From: Candidatus Freyrarchaeum guaymasense
GTDB taxonomy: Archaea; Asgardarchaeota; Jordarchaeia; Jordarchaeales; Freyrarchaeaceae
Assembly: GCA_030587405.1 (NCBI GenBank)
Contig: JAUQZD010000056.1
Span: 4,645-68,644, forward strand
Length of the DNA: 64,000 nucleotides
Direction: 5' to 3'
The notes below the pieces were generated by a model, which was not told the origin of the DNA, searched no databases, and saw nothing but the letters and a program-made list of their open reading frames with translations. Both the position numbers and the translations under genes were made by a program. Shown piece after piece: positions 8,321-15,916 of this stretch (the stretch's first letter is position 1; every line of letters starts with the position of its first letter).

Positions 8321-9205
8321 TTAGTCTAAGGAGACCATTCCTCGAACATCCATTTTACGGACTACTTCAAGAGTTTGTAGGGGATCCTCAAGTCCCATAA
8401 GAATCTCCAGTAAGAACTTGCCCTCAACCTTCTCCATGAACTCATCTATCGTCTCCTCGCCGAAAAGCGCCTTTGCAGCGGTAACCAAGTTCCTATTTAA
8501 CGTGATCGTTTTCATTGCGTTCTCACAAATGAACTCGAACAGCTTTACGTAACGTTGAACATCCCTATCTGGCATGTCCTTGGATAAGAGGGCAATAATC
8601 CTGAATGGTTCACGTTTCTTCTTGATGAAAAGGTATGTTAGGAGTTCATCGTTCACCTTAACGACTTCGCCAGGCATGGTTTCCGATAGCTGAATGAGCT
8701 CGAGGACTCTAACGTCAACTTTCAGCTCCGCCCAGAAGCGCCGGTTACCTCGGTCGTACAGCACATATCCTACAACTCCATTAGGGAGATTTTTCTCATC
8801 GTACCCCTCAGACATGTTCCTCCATATTAACCGTTCAAGAGCCATCATAACCTTATCTTTAAACCCTGAGAACCGTTCTACGTTTCCATCCCATTCCTCA
8901 AGAGAATACGTCGTCTCAAAGGACCATGCAATCTCGGACGCGAACTGCTTATACTCTTCGGCATCGTCTTCACGATCTAACACTAAAACTACCAGTATAT
9001 GCTTTAAGGAGGAAATTAGGAAAAACTTGTCGGACGTTTTAAACGAGGAAAAGTCCCCTATCTTCAACTCCTCAGCAAGATCTCCTAACGCCCGCAGCAT
9101 TCCGCCAAGAAGAACATCGTCAGAATTAACAACTGTGCCCTTAAGGTCTACCTTGAAAAGAGGGACACCTGACGCTTTATGTAATATCAACAGTTTCCTA
9201 AGCAT
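8321..9205 (-). CDS. Longin-like domain protein, function unknown
   Basis: Residues about 1-125 follow the longin/profilin-like fold. A strand LLILHKASGVPLFKV is followed by GGMLRALGDLAEEL, a strand pair around KFFLISSLKHILVVLVLD, a long helix, and a closing W-containing helix (SLEEWDGNVERFSGF). Archaeal longin-like proteins of this pattern are known mainly from Asgard and some TACK genomes. The second half is alpha/beta and unassigned, ending in helices. A role as a GTPase partner is possible because longin and roadblock folds both bind small GTPases, but no GTPase gene is adjacent. The methyltransferase gene follows directly. Confidence 0.55.
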   Translation of the reverse strand: MLRKLLILHKASGVPLFKVDLKGTVVNSDDVLLGGMLRALGDLAEELKIGDFSSFKTSDKFFLISSLKHILVVLVLDREDDAEEYKQFASEIAWSFETTYSLEEWDGNVERFSGFKDKVMMALERLIWRNMSEGYDEKNLPNGVVGYVLYDRGNRRFWAELKVDVRVLELIQLSETMPGEVVKVNDELLTYLFIKKKREPFRIIALLSKDMPDRDVQRYVKLFEFICENAMKTITLNRNLVTAAKALFGEETIDEFMEKVEGKFLLEILMGLEDPLQTLEVVRKMDVRGMVSLD

Positions 9206-9375
9206 TCCCTATCCCTTAACGCTTCTCCATGAAATATGAAAAATATTATTTTAAATAATTTCTAATAAAACTTTACTTTTCTTATCGACCGAACAAAAAA
9301 GAGTACGCTTCACTCAACCGTCCAGATCTACAATGCTTTTCATCCTTTTCTAAAACCGGTTAATTTTACCACCTG

Positions 9376-9987
9376 TTAGAAGAAGATAAATGGTTCCATT
9401 CTCCCTTTAAAGTACTGCCTCATGACCTTTTTAATTTCTTTTTCATCAACCATTTTTTTGTAACCCAGCTTCCTTAACCGTTCCTCCCATTTCAGCTGGA
9501 GGGGTGGCACTTCCCGTGGAGCAGTCCTTTTAGGGTACGCGAAGAAGTATGTCCTCTTCTTAGGGTCATAATTCATGTAAAAGAAACTATTATATTCATC
9601 GTTAAAGAAAACAGCCACCGATGTGACCATGTACTTTCCATGGTAGCGAGGGTTTCTCTCCAGTCTGAGCTCCTCAGCAATCTTCTTAAGCTTCTTGTTC
9701 TCTTCCCAGATGGTTTTCATAAGCTCTGCGGTCTCGTAAAGATCCTTCAAGTAAAACTTAAGGGTTTCGCCCTTATACTCTGTCACGGTAAACTTCGGAA
9801 TCCAAGTATCGGCTATAGTGCCTTCAAAGTGCGGCTTCATGGGGGCCCTCGCCATCAACTCAATGTGATCTATTTCCGCCGCTTTCCTACCTATCTCCTC
9901 ATCCATTGGAACCCTAAACAGGTACTCTAATATCTGAGCAAGGGCTCTTGCATCAGCTTCATCAACCCTCTTTTTATCATCAGACAA
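9376..9987 (-). CDS. Hypothetical protein
   Basis: The protein is 203 residues and charged, with helices at both ends and a central strand-rich part (KYMVTSVAVFFNDEYNSFFYM). The C-terminus is basic and ends in MEPFIFF. I recognise no domain. It is flanked by noncoding AT-rich stretches on both sides (9206-9375 and 9988-10257), so it is probably transcribed alone. Confidence 0.5.
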   Translation of the reverse strand: MSDDKKRVDEADARALAQILEYLFRVPMDEEIGRKAAEIDHIELMARAPMKPHFEGTIADTWIPKFTVTEYKGETLKFYLKDLYETAELMKTIWEENKKLKKIAEELRLERNPRYHGKYMVTSVAVFFNDEYNSFFYMNYDPKKRTYFFAYPKRTAPREVPPLQLKWEERLRKLGYKKMVDEKEIKKVMRQYFKGRMEPFIFF

Positions 9988-10257
9988 CAGCCTTCACCTC
10001 AACATAATTAATAACATACACTTCGGGCATCTAACCCTCTATAGGTCATCTAATTAAAGCCGAAACTTCTTCATAACAGGTTAACAATGAACATTAAACA
10101 GTTCGATTTTAACCCTTCTTAAGCTGATCTTTCAACTTATAATTATCAAGGTGAACTTAACTACATAAATTTAACCTCACTCAGCTGGTTCATCATCTGT
10201 TACACGGGAACTTTTAAAGGAAGGTTTCCACCGTTTCTTCGAGCAGTACCCCGCTAA

Positions 10258-10722
10258 TCACTCAACAATAACGATCTTTATAGGGTTTCCATCCTTATCA
10301 TACGCGTAAATATCATTAAGGCTGGTATAAGGGTAGGTGACTATTACATGTACAACACCAAAGCTGAAGGCTACGTTGACATCACGTTTTGAAGGAAACT
10401 TTATTCCTGAAGGGTGGCTGTGAACGCTGCCGACTATTGAAAGGTCAAATGGCAACATGTAAGGGGAGAAGGACGCCTCCCCCGCTCCATAGACGCTAAA
10501 GGGAGGTATAATTACTTCAGAAATTACTCCTTTATTATCCGCTCTTAATAGACCGATAAATTCTTTAGGGTAAAGTTCCCGAGAAATCTCCAGTAACCCC
10601 TCAGCTACCTCTCTTTTTATCCTCACCAGAGAAATTTTCTTAGCTCTTTTCCTACCCCAAAATTTTGGCGAAATACGGAATCCTCCCTTTCCTACCTTCA
10701 CTCCCACCTGTTCTTTCATCAT
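10258..10722 (-). CDS. JAMM/MPN-domain metalloprotease
   Basis: The 154-residue protein has a complete JAMM zinc signature. An upstream glutamate sits in KEFIGLL, and GSVHSHPSGIKFPSKRD supplies the H-x-H-(x7)-S-x2-D ligands. JAMM proteases remove ubiquitin-like or pupylation-type modifiers or process related peptides in archaea (Rpn11/JAB1 relatives). No ubiquitin-like, E1 or SAMP gene is visible nearby, so the target is unknown. An AAGGAGTT ribosome site precedes the tandem ATG codons. The first 25 residues are basic and probably disordered. Confidence 0.85.
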   Translation of the reverse strand: MMKEQVGVKVGKGGFRISPKFWGRKRAKKISLVRIKREVAEGLLEISRELYPKEFIGLLRADNKGVISEVIIPPFSVYGAGEASFSPYMLPFDLSIVGSVHSHPSGIKFPSKRDVNVAFSFGVVHVIVTYPYTSLNDIYAYDKDGNPIKIVIVE

Positions 10723-10939
10723 GAACTCCTTAATTTTTTAACTCTTTCTTGAAAGAAAAAATTTACAATTCCAAACGAAATATTAAATATATAATTATTC
10801 AATTATTAACATAAACATAGATATAATCGGGCTTCTTTCTTCGATTTCCTGTGAAACTTAACCGGGATTACTGCATGCTTTCCAACCATCTCCTCCTTTT
10901 CGGGGGAACATGTCAAAAATTGGATGTGCCGGGAAAAAG

Positions 10940-10947
10940 TTATAAAA
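10940..10947 (+). promoter_or_regulatory. TATA-type promoter
   Basis: GAAAAAGTTATAAAAG matches a BRE followed by a TATA box. It lies about 37 bases ahead of the TTG start at 10981, placing the transcription start near 10970. The divergent gap 10723-10980 is otherwise AT-rich with no coding potential. Confidence 0.45.
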
Positions 10948-10980
10948 GGGTTTGATATGGTTTAGAGTGTTGAGCGGGGA

Positions 10981-11787
10981 TTGGATTGGGGGGACTTTTT
11001 GAGTAGTTGCGAACTACTCAAAAAATATCTTAATTTTTCGTTTAATAAGCCCTGCAGGTTCTGGGTGAGTGGTGAGGATAAAGCTGATAGGTGCATGCTA
11101 GATTATTCCGTCCCGGTTTGCGGTGGGTATTGGTGTGAAGAGATCGGTGAAGGAATGTACATAACCGTTTGTGATAAGCTGAAAGAAATCGCAAGAAAGC
11201 TTCCTCTCATGATACATACTGGAGTAGAGAGATTAGACTTAATTTTAGGAGGCGGTTTCTCTCCCTCGACACACGTAGCCCTACTTGGAAGCAGCGAAGG
11301 CGTGGAATTAATAGTTAAGAATAGTATTCTCAGCGGGTTAGAGAAGGGTTACATGTGCATTCAAATGGTTTTGGGAGAACCAAGAGTACGTGTTAACGTG
11401 AAGAACGCGTTTCTCCTAGAGGATTTAAGCGAGTTTTATGAGTCAACCCTAGACGGGTACTACCAGGTTAAGCAAGTATCAAAATTTCAGGAGAAGGCGC
11501 TTGAAAGGAGTTTCTCAGGGCTCCTAATCGTTTTCGATGCTTCAACATACTTGAAAAATAGGCCGCACTCAAAGAAGCCCTTTATTTTCGAGGAAAGAAT
11601 CAGAAAAATCAAGCTTAAAGAAACAGTAATTCTGTGCATGTATGACGGCGGAGTAATTGGAAAGGTAGACCGGCCGTTTATACTTGACACACACGATGTC
11701 GTCTTAGAAGCCAGAGACGAGCCGTTAGCAGCTAGAATATTAAAAGCTGCAAGAATAAGTGATGAGTGGATTCGAATTCCATTGTAA
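10981..11787 (+). CDS. Degenerate KaiC/RecA-like protein
   Basis: The first ~65 residues contain five cysteines (CELL, CRFW, CMLDYSVPVCGGYWC). From residue ~75 the pattern HTGVERLDLILGGGFSPSTHVALLGSSEGVEL is that of a KaiC/RadA-like P-loop domain, but the Walker A lysine-threonine (GKT) is replaced by GVEL. ATP binding is therefore doubtful. A Walker-B-like strand (GLLIVFDAS) is kept. A degenerate KaiC-type sensor or regulator is the best reading. The TTG start follows the promoter at 10940 and fits the length. Confidence 0.6.
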   Translation: MDWGDFLSSCELLKKYLNFSFNKPCRFWVSGEDKADRCMLDYSVPVCGGYWCEEIGEGMYITVCDKLKEIARKLPLMIHTGVERLDLILGGGFSPSTHVALLGSSEGVELIVKNSILSGLEKGYMCIQMVLGEPRVRVNVKNAFLLEDLSEFYESTLDGYYQVKQVSKFQEKALERSFSGLLIVFDASTYLKNRPHSKKPFIFEERIRKIKLKETVILCMYDGGVIGKVDRPFILDTHDVVLEARDEPLAARILKAARISDEWIRIPL

Positions 11788-11817
11788 AAGTTGTTAAGCC
11801 TTCTTACTTCTCGATCA

Positions 11818-13053
11818 TTATCCCAACGCTATTGATATCGAATTGACTTGAAGACTGCTTATGACCGTTACTGCTGGGACTTCGGATACCACGGTCGTTA
11901 TAACGCTAACTTTCTTAGCAAAGTCTGTTCCTAATGGAGTTTTAGAGTAGACTACTGCCTGAATTATCGTGAGTTTGTTGACTCTATCGTACGCAACGTT
12001 AAGGTTGCCAACGATTCCTCCTGCCTCCAGAACCTGAGAGTAAAGCGCCATCGTTGCGACAGGCGTCACCTTCGCTTGTTCATATATCCCCTGAGTTGTT
12101 AGTCCGATAGGCAGAGAGAGGACGAGGAGGGCTAAAAGAACCGTAATTATTCTACGTTTTAACACTCTTGCAGCTACTATCCTGCGCCTCCCAGCAATCG
12201 GCCTTATACCTTGGATCCAAAACATGAGAGTGCATGCTAGATTTATGCTGAGTATGTTCATTAGAAGGAGAAATGCTGACCCTAAGGAAATGAGAGGGTT
12301 TCCAAGCCCTATCCCTATTCCAACGTTGGCTGCTGGAGGCATTAGCGCCGCGGCTATGGCAACCCCCACAAGGGCGGCTTCTATGCCTCCGGTAAGGCAT
12401 GCTGCCGCTGCTAAACCAGACACTATAGCCAACGCGAAGTCAGCTATTGTAGGCTGTGCACGGGCTAGTATTTCAGGCGTTGGGGCTGCACCGGGGAAAA
12501 CCTTCGTTAATAGGATGCCTATTAGAATAGAGATGCCTATTCCTATTACTTCTGCTTTGACGCCCTCCTCGAAAAGTCGCCTGTCGCTTAAGACGGTGCC
12601 CATGGCGGTTCCCGTTATAGGCCCCATCAAGGGAGCCACCAGCATAGACCCTATTATTACGGCTACATTATTCGCCAGCAGGCCAAGGGCAGCTAGAACC
12701 GCTCCAAGCGCTGTTAATAGAAGGTAATTGCCAGTCAGCCTCCCTGACCTTTCAATTACAGCCATTATCTCCTCTTTTGATGCTCTCTCCAAGGCCAGCC
12801 TCCTTTCCCTTGCAGGCTGAGGGGAGGACGCTAAGACAGGTGTTAAATACGTGCTTCCATACTCTCTACCTACCCCGAGGGCGTTCAGCGTGCTTACTAC
12901 GTCCTCCATCTCTTCCAAGCTGGCGGTGACCAAAATCAGCGTGTTGTCGACTCCTGAGATGCAGGAGTATTCCCAACCCTCCTCCTTTAACGCCTCTACA
13001 ACATCCCCCGTTTTTTCGCGTGGAACTATGACGTGAAGCACTCTTAAAGCCAT
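11818..13053 (-). CDS. DUF389 (TIGR00341-type) membrane protein
   Basis: A soluble N-terminal ferredoxin-like domain (MALRVLHVIVPREKTGDVV, residues 1-85) precedes a helix and about six to seven membrane segments. These include the conserved NNVAVIIGSMLVAPLMGPI and AALMPPAANVGIGIG motifs of DUF389. A further soluble beta domain closes the ~411-residue protein. The family is widespread in archaea and its transport or sensing role is not established. The frame remains open upstream to 13254, but that part is translated from the structured repeat. I start at the ATG at 13053. Confidence 0.88.
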   Translation of the reverse strand: MALRVLHVIVPREKTGDVVEALKEEGWEYSCISGVDNTLILVTASLEEMEDVVSTLNALGVGREYGSTYLTPVLASSPQPARERRLALERASKEEIMAVIERSGRLTGNYLLLTALGAVLAALGLLANNVAVIIGSMLVAPLMGPITGTAMGTVLSDRRLFEEGVKAEVIGIGISILIGILLTKVFPGAAPTPEILARAQPTIADFALAIVSGLAAAACLTGGIEAALVGVAIAAALMPPAANVGIGIGLGNPLISLGSAFLLLMNILSINLACTLMFWIQGIRPIAGRRRIVAARVLKRRIITVLLALLVLSLPIGLTTQGIYEQAKVTPVATMALYSQVLEAGGIVGNLNVAYDRVNKLTIIQAVVYSKTPLGTDFAKKVSVITTVVSEVPAVTVISSLQVNSISIALG

Positions 13054-13079
13054 GGCTGTCGCCCTCCACTCGCAGCGTC

Positions 13080-13278
13080 GCCTTGCGAAACAGTTAAGTA
13101 TTTGTAAGTATTTGTAAGTGCTGGCTTGGCCACAGGGTGGCCTATGGGGACGGGACCTTCGGACGTGGGGCTCCGGGGCTACCCCGAAAGCCCCATCAGA
13201 GGCGTACGCCTCGATGACGGGGAAACGCCTGACAGACCAACCACATTTACCCATAAAAACCTATCAAGCGTGAACCCC
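13080..13278 (+). repeat. Structured ~200-bp repeat, copy 2 (candidate ncRNA or MITE)
   Basis: This 199-bp copy begins GCCTTGCGAAACAGTTAA and ends AAGCGTGAACCCC, like the copies at 5159 and 36871. The hairpins GGCCAC/GTGGCC, GGGGCT/AGCCCC with inner GGGG/CCCC, and GAGGC-GTAC-GCCTC are intact. The outer stem is weaker here (TGGCTTG against CAGACCA has one mismatch and one wobble). TTTGTAAG is tandemly duplicated just after the TATA-like box. It fills the gap between the CofD homologue and the DUF389 gene, antisense to both. Confidence 0.85.
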
Positions 13279-13283
13279 CTTCG

Positions 13284-14282
13284 CTACCTTCTATAATTTT
13301 CCTCTTCTTTTTCCTGCCCTATAGCCTTAGTTATTTCCTCTTTAACCGTCTTCACTAATCCTCTTATTGCAGCAGCCCTCTTCCTTCTTAAGGGGATGGC
13401 TTCGAGTATCGCCTTTGGGATCTGCCCTTCTAGTGAAGCTTGAGAGATGTTTACCGTGATCACCTCCACATCTAACGACGAAATCTCTCTCTTTAAGTCT
13501 GCATAAGCATCATCGATAAATATCCTATCAGTTAATCCCTCAAAGACCCTCGCTACACCTAATGGTGACGCCTCAATTTTTAACGCGTTTAAAACTTGCC
13601 TACTTTTAGGCGAAATAGGTGGGCATATCAGTGTGATTTCCCCCTCACAGTTTCTCAGCGTGTTACGTACATCCTCGTTTCTTATGGTCGGTAAAATGCT
13701 GATGGGGTCGCTTAGGACTATTAAGATAGACTCGCTACTCCTCATTACGCTGAGTGCCCGTTTAAGGGGTTTAAATTCCCAGTCAACGCGGGCTTCCCCT
13801 ACTCTCTTCCCCTCCTCCTTAGAGAGAAGGAATTCAAGTAGTCTCATATTTTTCCCATCAGCCTTCACCCTGATACTCGGCATGTCCTCTGTAATAGGAA
13901 TGACCATGAATCCTAGCCTGATGCTACCGCAAAGTCTTTCAAATGCCTCGTCAAGGGAGGCACCCTTTTGCAGGACTCCATGCCTAAATATGCTAAACGC
14001 CAGCATTTCTTCGGGAACCGGAGGGAAAACGGATTCACCCATCTTCTCCAGCAAGCTATAGCAGGCATACCTCTCGCCGCCCTTTAGCCCCCCTATCTTA
14101 GATGCTGCAAGAATTAGATTATCGGCCTCGTAGCATATTCTAAGGCCGGAAAACATGTAATCGTGAACGGTATTAGCCACCACGACTAAATCCTCGGTAA
14201 TGTAATTTTGAACGATCCCCCTGAGGAACGGGTGAACCTCGAAACCACCATAGAGAATCACGGGCAAAAACTTTACCTCCAA
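13284..14282 (-). CDS. CofD-family (2-phospho-L-lactate transferase) homologue, diverged
   Basis: The overall order of motifs follows CofD, which transfers the phospho-lactyl group onto Fo in F420 synthesis. Matching features are LRGIVQ near the start, a GL-x-I segment, a middle FSIFRHGVLQKGASLDEAFERL, and ESILIVLSDPISILPTIR (canonical GPSNPxxSIxPIL). A late segment around IEASPLGVARVFEGL ends in FIDD. Key family positions differ: the opening GGTGG loop reads YGGFEVH, the NTGDD motif reads NTVHD, and PDLD reads YEAD. It may therefore have lost or changed its activity. The gene ends six bases from repeat copy 2. Confidence 0.65.
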   Translation of the reverse strand: MEVKFLPVILYGGFEVHPFLRGIVQNYITEDLVVVANTVHDYMFSGLRICYEADNLILAASKIGGLKGGERYACYSLLEKMGESVFPPVPEEMLAFSIFRHGVLQKGASLDEAFERLCGSIRLGFMVIPITEDMPSIRVKADGKNMRLLEFLLSKEEGKRVGEARVDWEFKPLKRALSVMRSSESILIVLSDPISILPTIRNEDVRNTLRNCEGEITLICPPISPKSRQVLNALKIEASPLGVARVFEGLTDRIFIDDAYADLKREISSLDVEVITVNISQASLEGQIPKAILEAIPLRRKRAAAIRGLVKTVKEEITKAIGQEKEEENYRR

Positions 14283-14603
14283 TCTTCTCTATTCTTCAGG
14301 GAGAAAAGAAAGAAAAAGTTTTCAGAATGCTATCTCCCTCAACCGTATTTAACTCTTTTCAAACATAAGGCTCCCTGATTTTAGCGTTTTTACTGGAACC
14401 CTGTAAAACGGTTAATCAACCTAGTATTTTTAGTTTAACTCCCAAGTGACTGGTCACTTGATGGCGTAGGCGACCTGTGGGTTATAAGCCCTTCATTAAC
14501 CGCAGCCTTAAATAACGTTGCTCCTTAAACTGAAGCTACGAGAATTGGCTACTTAAGTTGCTTCCTCCATTCTTTGAGCTATCAGGGCTTCTGGAAATCA
14601 AAG
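14283..14603. other. Noncoding gap with an 18-base perfect inverted repeat
   Basis: No convincing gene is visible in this 321-base gap. At 14443-14460 lies CAAGTGAC-TG-GTCACTTG, a perfect 8+2+8 inverted repeat. It is a plausible operator or small hairpin. The stretch upstream is A/T-rich and could hold the promoter of the 13284-14282 gene. Confidence 0.4.
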
Positions 14604-15827
14604 TTATGGCCCAAAATGACCTGCGATAGTCTGCACGATGACCTTCCTCAACCCGACCCCGTTGAGCGCCTCCTTAACCCTAAGCATCTCCTTCGGGGTC
14701 GGCTGAACAATCTCTCTTCTCCTGAACTCCGGCCTATAGTCGAGAACGCAGACCTGAACGTCCGGGTCTATAGACGCTATTTTCTCCCCCATTTTAAGTA
14801 GCTCTTCAAGCGTCGGGTAGAAGAACCTATTGTATGGTATCCCTATACCCATGAAAACCATCTCTGGGTAGTAATTGTCCGCAATGTACTTCACAGCATC
14901 CCATGAAGTTTTAAGGTATTTTAAAGCCAGCTCTTTATCCTCTATTCCCGTTATAAGCTGAAACGTTTCCAAGCGAAAAGCCTTAAGGTCTGGCCCAATA
15001 TCGGTTACCCCCGCCATAATTAAATCATCAATTCTTTCCCTAGTTAGGACTGTCGCATTAGTGTCAAGGTGGAACCGTGCATTTTCATCGGGGTTAAGCC
15101 TCCTCAACTTCTTGAAGAACTTAACGATCCAGTCATGGTTAAGCGTTGCTTCTCCTCCGCTTATCGCCATCCTATCCACTCCGTATCTTTTCCTCATAAG
15201 GCTCAGCTTCCAAGCCGCCTCATTAGGGGTCATGGCAGGAAGGGCACTATTGTAAGTGACAAAGTAGTTCTGGCAAGTCGGACAACGCAGATTACAACCT
15301 GCGGCAAATGCGGCCACTTCAATATACCCTGCTTTCCCTTTAACCCAATACGGTGTTCCAACGCCTCCAACTTGATGGGGGCTAAATCCTTCAACTATCC
15401 TAAGCGGCTCTACACCTTCCACGTTGGTACTTATTACGTCTCCATCCTTAACCTCAGTGTGGCATGCGGGCTTCGCCTCTCCATTAACAATCACAGAGCA
15501 ACTGTAACATCCCCCGGTCAGGCACGGAGAAAAAATAGCGTTTTCCTCTGGAAACCTAGTAAACCTGTATCCTAAGGACTCCAGAGCCCTCATAACCGTC
15601 GTTTTCTCAGCTACCTCATATACAGTACCATCAACGATTATCTTGATTTTCCTCCTTGGCTCGTGGTCCTCTACGGGTTCCCGCGCCATGTACGGGCACG
15701 CAACGTAGCATGAGCCACAGCCTATGCAATAACCCGACCCTGGACACCGGACAACGCTCCCGCAGAACCCACAATTGACACATTTTTCCGTCTTAACATA
15801 TTTTAAAAACAAGTCTGCCATTAACAT
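14604..15827 (-). CDS. Radical SAM enzyme with fused ferredoxin domains
   Basis: Three redox modules lie in one chain. Residues ~15-50 carry cysteine-rich 4Fe-4S motifs (CVNCGFCGSVVRCPG and CIGCGSCYVACP). Residues ~60-135 look like a 2Fe-2S/thiol domain (CLTGGCYSCSVIVNG and ACHTEV). Residues ~165-400 are a radical SAM core with CNLRCPTC, the SGGEATLN motif and a late PYNRFFYPTLEEL. The core resembles pyruvate-formate-lyase-activating and AmmeMemoRadiSam-type proteins. The substrate is unknown. The N-terminal ferredoxins probably supply electrons to the SAM cluster. There is no obvious partner gene. Confidence 0.8.
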   Translation of the reverse strand: MLMADLFLKYVKTEKCVNCGFCGSVVRCPGSGYCIGCGSCYVACPYMAREPVEDHEPRRKIKIIVDGTVYEVAEKTTVMRALESLGYRFTRFPEENAIFSPCLTGGCYSCSVIVNGEAKPACHTEVKDGDVISTNVEGVEPLRIVEGFSPHQVGGVGTPYWVKGKAGYIEVAAFAAGCNLRCPTCQNYFVTYNSALPAMTPNEAAWKLSLMRKRYGVDRMAISGGEATLNHDWIVKFFKKLRRLNPDENARFHLDTNATVLTRERIDDLIMAGVTDIGPDLKAFRLETFQLITGIEDKELALKYLKTSWDAVKYIADNYYPEMVFMGIGIPYNRFFYPTLEELLKMGEKIASIDPDVQVCVLDYRPEFRRREIVQPTPKEMLRVKEALNGVGLRKVIVQTIAGHFGP

Positions 15828-15916
15828 TTATCACCCCATTTTAGGCCTAGCCCCTCTACCCCCGCCTCTTCATACCATCTCTTTCACCGTTGCCTAAAAT
15901 CCCTAATTCTCCATTT

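Noticed and set aside
13054..13254. N-terminal extension of the DUF389 gene upstream of 13053
   Set aside because: This stretch is translated from the structured repeat and has no family similarity; the ATG at 13053 fits the family start.
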